From assembly GCF_040712315.1 (NCBI RefSeq), contig NC_134013.1, positions 45,405,001-45,469,000 on the forward strand: 64,000 nucleotides of DNA, given 5' to 3'. Shown piece by piece: positions 58,171 to 64,000 of the stretch (within the stretch, counting starts at the first letter, position 1; the number at the start of each line of letters is the position of its first letter). The DNA is from Castanea sativa. Its lineage: Eukaryota > Streptophyta > Magnoliopsida > Fagales > Fagaceae. The notes under the pieces are model-generated. The model did not search any database. It had not been told where the DNA came from and saw only the letters and a program-made list of their open reading frames with translations. A program made the position numbers and the translations under genes.

Positions 58171-58830
58171 CACAAAAAGCCAACAGGCCATCTTCTTAAC
58201 ATTCAGCAAGTAGAAGGAGAATCACTAAGGCAGTACGTCACTTGGTTCAACAAGGAACTACTGCAAGTAGACAAAGCTGAAGACCAAGTCATCCTAACAA
58301 CCTTCCAAGTAGGATTGCTACTAGGAGATTTCTTCTTCTCAATTACTAAAAATCCACCAAAAACAGTAGCGGAATTGCTTTATAAAGCCCAGAAGTACAT
58401 GAATGCAAAGGATGTTGTTCTTGTAAAGGAGATGAAGGCAAAACGGAAGAGAGATGAAGGAATAAACAGCAGTAAGAATAAGAAGAAGGAGACACGAAGT
58501 GGTGGACATACCATAGGGAAAAAGAAGGAGCTTCCAAATAGGAAACCCAAGTTTACCAACTTCACTTCTCTAATAATGCCAATTGAGCAGGTCCTTATGC
58601 AGATAAGAGACGATCCTTCCCTGTAATGGCCGAAGCCAATTTGCACTCTAGTAGAAAGAAGAGACAAGAGCAAGTACTGTAGATTCCACTCGAACTACGG
58701 GCATTGTATTGATGAGTGTAGGAACTTGAAAGACCAGGTGGAAACTTTAATCCAATTATGCAAGTTGTAGAAATACGTCCGAAAGACGGAACTTTGCAAA
58801 TACCAACGAATGGACGACTAGGACAGAACT
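58171..58830 (+). pseudogene. G3 gypsy gag, C-terminal part
   Basis: Reads LNIQQVEGESLRQYVTWFNK and ELLYKAQKYMNAKD, the retrotransposon gag core, then a Lys/Arg-rich stretch to TAA at 58624. In the same frame, CRFHSNYGHCIDEC near 58680-58725 is the knuckle-like motif of Tat gag, followed by stops. The front of gag and the 5' LTR were lost at the junction with A6. Confidence 0.87.
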
Positions 58831-59510
58831 TTGGAGATAGGGGACACCAAACCCCCTGCTAGAGAAATAAAGACGATCTCAAGAGGAAAAACAATAGGTG
58901 GAACATTGAAATCCCTGAAAAAGGCACAGGGAAGGGAGATAAACAACTTCCATTCGCGACTCCCTCCAATAAAGATGCCAAGGGATGACGAACCCGATAT
59001 TATCTTCTTAAAGAGAGACGATCATGGCATCAGGCAACCCCATGATGATCCACTTATAATCATGCTTAGAGTAGAAGAGTTCAACATCCACCGGGTGCTT
59101 ATTGACAACGGAAGCTTAGTAGATATCATCTACTTGCCCCGCCTTTTAGCATATGAAGCTGGATAAGAAGAAGATTAGGCCATTCACCTCGCCTTTGGTA
59201 AGCTTCGCGGGGGATAAAATCATCCCTAGAGGCATTGTCACTCTAACTATGATTATAGGAACTTATCCAGCATAAGTCACCAAGGAAATTGGTTTCCTTA
59301 TAGTTGATTGTCCCTCAACATACAACATCATCTTTGGAAGACCTGCATTCAACAGACTAAGAGCAGCAACGTCAACATATTACCTGGAAGTGAAGTTTCT
59401 AATAGCCCATGGAGTAGGAGAAATCAAAGGAGACCAAGTTTTGGAAAAAGAGTGCTATCAAGCTACCTTAGCATCTAAAGAGAATCACAGATGGATGATC
59501 AACGAACCAG
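58831..59510 (+). pseudogene. G3 gypsy protease
   Basis: 58831-59166 ends with EEFNIHRVLIDNGSLVDIIY, where DNGS stands for the D-T/S-G active site in this lineage. After a frameshift, IIFGRPAFNRLRAATSTYYL (59330-59390) closes the domain. The protease would cut the gag-pol precursor. Confidence 0.85.
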
Positions 59511-60545
59511 AGCCCATTTTTGAATTGTTAGAAACACCACAAGAAGTGGAGATTGTCCCAGCAGACTTGACGAAGATATTAAAGATCATAATGACACTTC
59601 TAGCCCCTGAGAAAGAGAAAATGATCTCATTCTTAAGGGCAAATCAAGATTTTTTCGCTTGGAAACATAATGATATGCTTGGGATTGATAGGAAGATCAT
59701 ACAACATTGTTTTAATGTCAACCCAAAATGCAAACCTGTGCAGCAAAAGTGAGAAGTGTTTGCATCAGAATGCAACAAAGCTATAACTGAAGAAGTGGAG
59801 AAACTACTAGAAACTAATTTCATTAGAGAAGTTTTCTATCTAGATTGGCTTGCAAACGTGGTTATGATAAAGAAGAGAAATGGCAAGTGGAGGATGTGTG
59901 TCAACTTCACAGACCTGAATAAGGCCTGCTTAAAGGATAGCTTCTCCTTGCCAAGGATTGACCAACTGGTAGACTCGACTGCTGGACACAAGCTTTTAAG
60001 TTTCATGGATGCATTTATAGATACAACCAGATTCTTACAGACGAAGATGATCAAGAGAAGACCTCATTTGTTACCAGCCAAGGGTTGTATCACTACAAAG
60101 TTATGCCTTTTGGATTGAAGAACGTTGGAGCCACATATCAAAGGTTGGGAACCGAATTTTTTCTCATCAGATTGGAAGGAATGTGGAGGTGTACATAGAT
60201 GATATGTTGGTAAAAAGCAAGGATGAAGCCAACCACTTGGACAATCTCAAAGAAACCTTTAGCGCACTACTTAAGTACAATATGAAATTAAACCCTGCAA
60301 AATGTGTTTTTGTTGTTGCTTTAGGAAAATTCTTGGGATTCATGGTGTCCCAACGACGAATAGAGGCCAATCCAAACAAAGTAAAAGTAATAATTGATGT
60401 CAAATCACCAAAGACAGTGAAGGAGGTGCAGAGCCTGATAGGAAAGGTTGCATACCTAAACAGGTTCGTCTCTAGGGCAACAGAAAAGTGCATGTTGTTC
60501 TTCAAGGTATTGAAAAAAGCTTTTTGGTGGACTGACAAATGAGTG
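59511..60545 (+). pseudogene. G3 gypsy reverse transcriptase
   Basis: 59390-59752 is the region before RT (ISFLRANQDFFAWKHNDM). RT proper: WLANVVMIKKRNGKWRMCVN, RIDQLVDSTAGHKLLSFMDA, a frameshift near 60030, MPFGLKNVGATYQR in another frame, then VYIDDMLVKSKDEANHLDNL (the Y-I-D-D catalytic motif) and LIGKVAYLNRFVSRATEKC to TGA at 60540. Confidence 0.9.
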
Positions 60546-61613
60546 GAAGCCCTTGCCAAGTTAAAGGAGTACCTGACGAAGCCACCTTTGCTAAGCCCCT
60601 CGGTGATGGGAGAAACGCTATACCTCTACTTGGCAGCATCCAATACTGCGGTAAGTTCGACACTGATCAGAGAAGAAGGGAATGTGCAGAAGCCCGTCTA
60701 TTACACCAGCTAGGTATTTCAGGGTGCAGAGGCAAATTACCCAAGGATGGAAAAGATAGCTTTTGCGTTGTTGGTCGCCTCTAGAAAGCTTCATCCTTAT
60801 TTCCAAGCACACCCTATCGTCTTCAAGACAGATTAGCCCATAAGAAAGACGATGAACAAGATGGATGCAGCAGGACGACTCATCCAATAGCCAATTGAGT
60901 TAGGCCAATTCGACATTGAATATTGGCCCCGGGCAGCAATTAAAGCCCAAGTGCTGGCAGACTTTATTGTAGAATTCACTTACCCCTATAAGGAAGAAGA
61001 ACCTCATATGGAATCATGGACGGTCCAAACGGATGGGTCTGCAATGATGAAAGTAGGAGGAGCAAGAGTAGTGCTCATATCTCCAAAAAAAGAAACACTG
61101 AAGTATGCTGTCAAATTACAGTTCCCAGCAACAAATAACGAGGCAGAATACGAAGCATTGCTTATAGGGCTAAGCCTAGCAAAAGCTCTGGGAGCAAAGA
61201 ATCTTATCGTCCAAGCTGATTTTCAGCTAATAATTGGACAAGTGAAGGAAGATTACGAGGCCAAAGAAGAAAGGATGCAGAAATACTTGAAGATCATCCA
61301 ACGACTTTCACAGCACTTTGACAACCTAGACTTTGTGCAAATCCCAAGAACCAAAAACGCAAAAGCTGATTTCCTAGCAAGATTGGCCTTGGTATATGAC
61401 TACAATGCAACCTCTGATCTATGTGTAGAGATAAGGGGGGAGCCAAGCACAGAAGGTTGGAAAATTTTGAAGATAAAAGAACAAGACAAGTGGATGACTC
61501 CCATCATCCGTTACTTGAAAGAAGGATGGCTCCTTGAAGATAAGATGGAAGCAAGGAAGATACAAATCAAAGCAACTCACTACGTCATTATTGACGATAT
61601 GCTCTACAGATGA
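60546..61613 (+). pseudogene. G3 gypsy RNase H and second RNase H
   Basis: The RNase H attached to RT appears in pieces (YLYLAASNTAVSS, YPRMEKIAFALL) with stops to about 60950. The open stretch 60951-61613 (about 220 codons) is the second, archaeal-type-like RNase H: VQTDGSA (Asp), NNEAEYEALLIGLSLAK (Glu), VQADFQLIIGQV (Asp) and KNAKADFLARLA (Asp). All four acidic positions are kept. Two RNase H domains place G3 in the Tat lineage. Confidence 0.88.
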
Positions 61614-62725
61614 GGATACTCACTCCTATATCTAAGATGTGCTAGTTCTGAAGAAGCGGATTATGTACTCCGCGAGATACACGAGGGAATCTGTGGAAAT
61701 CACGCTGGGGCAAGATCCCTAGCAGGAAAGGCACTCAGAGCAGGGTATTACTAGACAATCCTATAGAAAGATGCATACAACATCGTCAGAGCATGTGACA
61801 AGTGTCAACACTTTGCAAATGTACAGACGAGACTAGTAGAAACGATGATACCCATATCCTCACCATGGCCCTTCGCCTAGTGGGGAATTGATATCATGGG
61901 TCCCTTCCCTTTAGGGAAGAAGCAACTTAGGTTCTTGATTATCGCTATTGATTATTTCACAAAATGGGTAGAAGCAGAGCCAGTGACGATGATAACAAAG
62001 GCTAAAGTCACAAACTTTGAGTGGAAAAATATCATATGCAAGTTTAGAGTCCCACATGTCATAATATCAAACATTGGAAAGCAATTTGACAACCCCTATT
62101 TTTAAAAATTTTGCCAAGACTTAGGATTCAAGAATCACTACTCTTCCCTAAGACCCCCTCAGGCCAACAGCTAGGCAGAAGTGACAAATAGACGCTTACT
62201 CAAAATTATCAAAACCAGGCTTAAGGGAGCAAAGGGGGCATGGCCTGAAGAACTACAAAATGTCCTTTAGGCATATAGGACGACCACAAGAGTTCCAACA
62301 GGAGAAACACCATTCAGACTGACATTTGGCACTGAGGCTGTCATACTAGTGGAAGTAGGACTGACGAGCTTCCGAGTCAAAACATATGAAGACCAGAAGA
62401 ATCAGCAGCAGCTTTACAGCAATTTGGACCTAATTGATGAAGTCAGAGAAGAAGCTATGAAGAGAATGACCAAACACAAAGAAGCAATGACCAGGTACTG
62501 CAACAGAAAGGTCAAGGTAAGAAGGTTTAACACAGGAGACCTCATCCTTAGGAAGGAGTCATAGGCAGCAAAGGACCCATCTCAAGGAAAACTGGGACCA
62601 GCCTAGGAAGGCCCCTACGAAGTAATCCGTCATTCTAGAGAAGGCTCCTACTACCTAAAGTCTCTAGATGGCCAAGAATTGCCTCGACCATGGAACATAG
62701 AACACTTGAAGAAATACTACCAGTA
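61614..62725 (+). pseudogene. G3 gypsy integrase
   Basis: The HHCC finger is seen as EIHEGICGNHAGARSL...CDKCQHF. The core has WGIDIMGPFPLGKKQ (Asp), IDYFTKWVEAEPVT, VIISNIGKQFDNPY (the second Asp is Asn in this copy) and a stop within the SSPYRPQANG-like stretch near 62170. The C-terminal part (62349-62564) and RPWNIEHLKKYYQ end at TAA 62725. Nearly full length with about eight stops, several at Trp or Gln positions. Confidence 0.9.
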
Positions 62726-63164
62726 AGGAATGCTTTACATTTTCAAGCTGCTTAATCTTCATATCATCATATATGACAACCATTACGTTCGTCATTCATA
62801 AGATCAATAATACATGAAAGCACTATCCCTACGTATTTATCAATGATTATCCAAGACTTGTCATTACATATTTATAAACGAGTATCCATGATCTATCACT
62901 ATCAAAACGAGTGCAACGCTTAGGAGTCGTCCTTGGGAGACGTCTCAAGGATCTCCGTCACTAAAATTTCAAATTAAAAGCTATTTGCACACAACCAACA
63001 GCATCAAAGCCATTGAAGTTGTTCATACACAACTACCAAAGTCAACTAAATCAGAGTTGGTTAAACACAACCAACATAATTGTCATTCAAGACAAAACAA
63101 AAAGTGGTTAACCTAAAAGACACTCCAATACCACGACCTAAGTCACAAGTAGAGGGTAAAATCT
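62726..63164 (+). mobile_element. G3 3' untranslated region
   Basis: Non-coding DNA between the polyprotein stop and the tandem repeat. No polypurine tract or LTR was found. Short CAAACACAACTA-like motifs already appear from about 62990. Confidence 0.6.
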
Positions 63165-63819
63165 TCATTCAAACATGACTCAATAAAAAGCTATTCAAAC
63201 ACAACTAAAAATACTAAGTTGTTCAAACACAACTAACATCGTTATTTAAACATGACTCAATAAAAAGCTATCCAAACACCTCTAAAAATACTAAGTTGTT
63301 CAAACACAGCTAAAAATACTAAGTTGTTCAAACACAACTAACATTATCATTCAAACATGACTCAATAAAAAGCTGTTCAAACAGATCTAAAAATACTAGG
63401 TTGTTCAAACACAACTAAAAGCTGTTCAACACAGCTAAAAATGCTAAGTTGTTCAAACACAACTAACATCGTCATTTAAACATGACTAAAAAAAACTGTC
63501 CAAACAAAGCTAAAAATACTAAGTTGTTCAAACACAACTAAAAATACTAAGTTGTTCAAATACAACTAATATCTTCATTCAAACATGACTCAATAAAAAG
63601 CTGTCCAAACGTAGCTAAAAATACTAAGTTGTTCAAACACAACTAAAATCGTCATCCAAACACGACTCAATAAAAAGCTGTTCAAACGCAGCTAAAAATA
63701 CTAAGTTGTTCAAACACAACTAACATCTTCATTCAAACATGACTCAATAAAAAGCTGTCCAAACGCAGCTAAAAATACTAAGTTGTTCATACACAACTAA
63801 CATCGTCATTCAAACATGA
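63165..63819 (+). repeat. G3 3' tandem repeat with ~77- and ~105-bp units
   Basis: The motif CAATAAAAAG recurs at about 63181, 63258, 63363, 63591, 63668 and 63744, with a variant near 63487. The spacings are 77, 105, 124, 104, 77 and 76. The longer units contain an extra 28-base block (TTCAAACACAACTAAAAATA and on to AAGTTG), so this is a nested repeat. Tandem repeats between pol and the 3' LTR are known from Tat/Ogre elements. Confidence 0.9.
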
Positions 63820-64000
63820 TGATGGAAATATGCATATACGCAGCAGAAAAATAACGGATCTACTTCATTCATAAATGTTAACATGCACTATGTAAGTTTT
63901 AGAATTTGAGAACAAGAGAGTGTACCTTAGAGCGGTGAATTTCAAAACCAAAGATCAGAAACACTTAGGAATACTTTCAATCTTCACTCCAATTCCACTA
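63820..64000 (-). mobile_element. Family A LTR, minus strand, cut by the window end (A8)
   Basis: Begins with TGATGGAAATATGCATATAC, the reversed LTR end as at 15222, and continues past 64000. The flank is CATGA (63815-63819). It is inserted in the G3 tandem repeat. Confidence 0.92.

Noticed and set aside
58346..58673. Minus-strand frames opposite G3 gag
   Set aside because: Shadow frames rich in Ser, Phe and Leu produced by the Lys-rich gag on the other strand.
63165..63819. Possible CRISPR-like array
   Set aside because: Repeats are adjacent and diverged without unique spacers, in a plant retroelement 3' region.

Overview
This window looks like nuclear DNA of a woody eudicot. It contains a three-exon plant heavy-metal-binding gene with GT-AG introns, plant-type Ty1/copia and Ty3/gypsy retrotransposons, Met-tRNA-type primer sites (TGGTATCAGAGC) and AT-rich spacers. 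Several repeat families resemble ones I associate with oak and chestnut relatives (Fagaceae). That placement rests on memory of family style and not on a search, so treat it as a lean. Most long reading frames are decayed retroelement polyproteins. Many of the supplied frames begin at TTG or GTG, which is not a normal start in plants, so starts given here were re-read from the sequence.

Layout. 1-850: tail of a Ty3/gypsy integrase. 851-2982: non-coding, LTR-like, with a TATA box and a (TA)n tract. 2983-7195: copia family A, copy A1 (LTR, leader, gag, protease, part of integrase), broken off. 7196-10234: intron-containing coding relic resembling the 'putative gypsy-type transposon' (Transposase_28-like) class with a coiled coil. 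10235-12787: non-coding, ending in an LTR-like terminus. 12788-25806: a minus-strand Tat-like gypsy element (G2), split by family A copy A2 (15222-23069), an inverted piece of its own protease region (23070-23193) and a plus-strand family A LTR (23194-24613). 25807-30670: the only island of ordinary genomic DNA, with an HMA-domain gene (27227-28676, +) and a decayed conserved plant gene (29040-29930, -). 30671-38796: copia element E, interrupted by family A copy A4, A solo LTR A5, a family B LTR fragment and a solo B LTR. 38797-40035: second Transposase_28-like relic. 40036-50786: two gag-only elements of family B (C and D) plus a solo B LTR. 50787-58170: minus-strand family A copy A6, whose whole gag-pol lies in one frame apart from stop codons, with a solo A LTR in its leader. 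58171-63819: second Tat-like gypsy (G3) with two RNase H domains and a 3' tandem repeat. 63820-64000: start of another minus-strand A LTR.

The strongest structural signal is in G2. The 5-bp target duplication GTCAT of one family A insertion is now carried by two LTRs in opposite orientation, 8 kb apart. Both LTRs at the other junction look like reciprocal A-subfamily chimeras. This is what an inversion by recombination between inverted LTRs would leave. Other points worth checking are the gag-only family B with two CCHC knuckles and a long conserved non-coding 3' segment, a UAG codon at the same gag/protease border in three A copies, and CpG-rich self-complementary motif clusters in family A leaders and family B.

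How the parts act together: nearly everything here is parasitic and dead. Family A and family B repeatedly inserted into older elements and into each other. LTR-LTR recombination then left solo LTRs and truncations. I see no rRNA, tRNA gene or CRISPR array.
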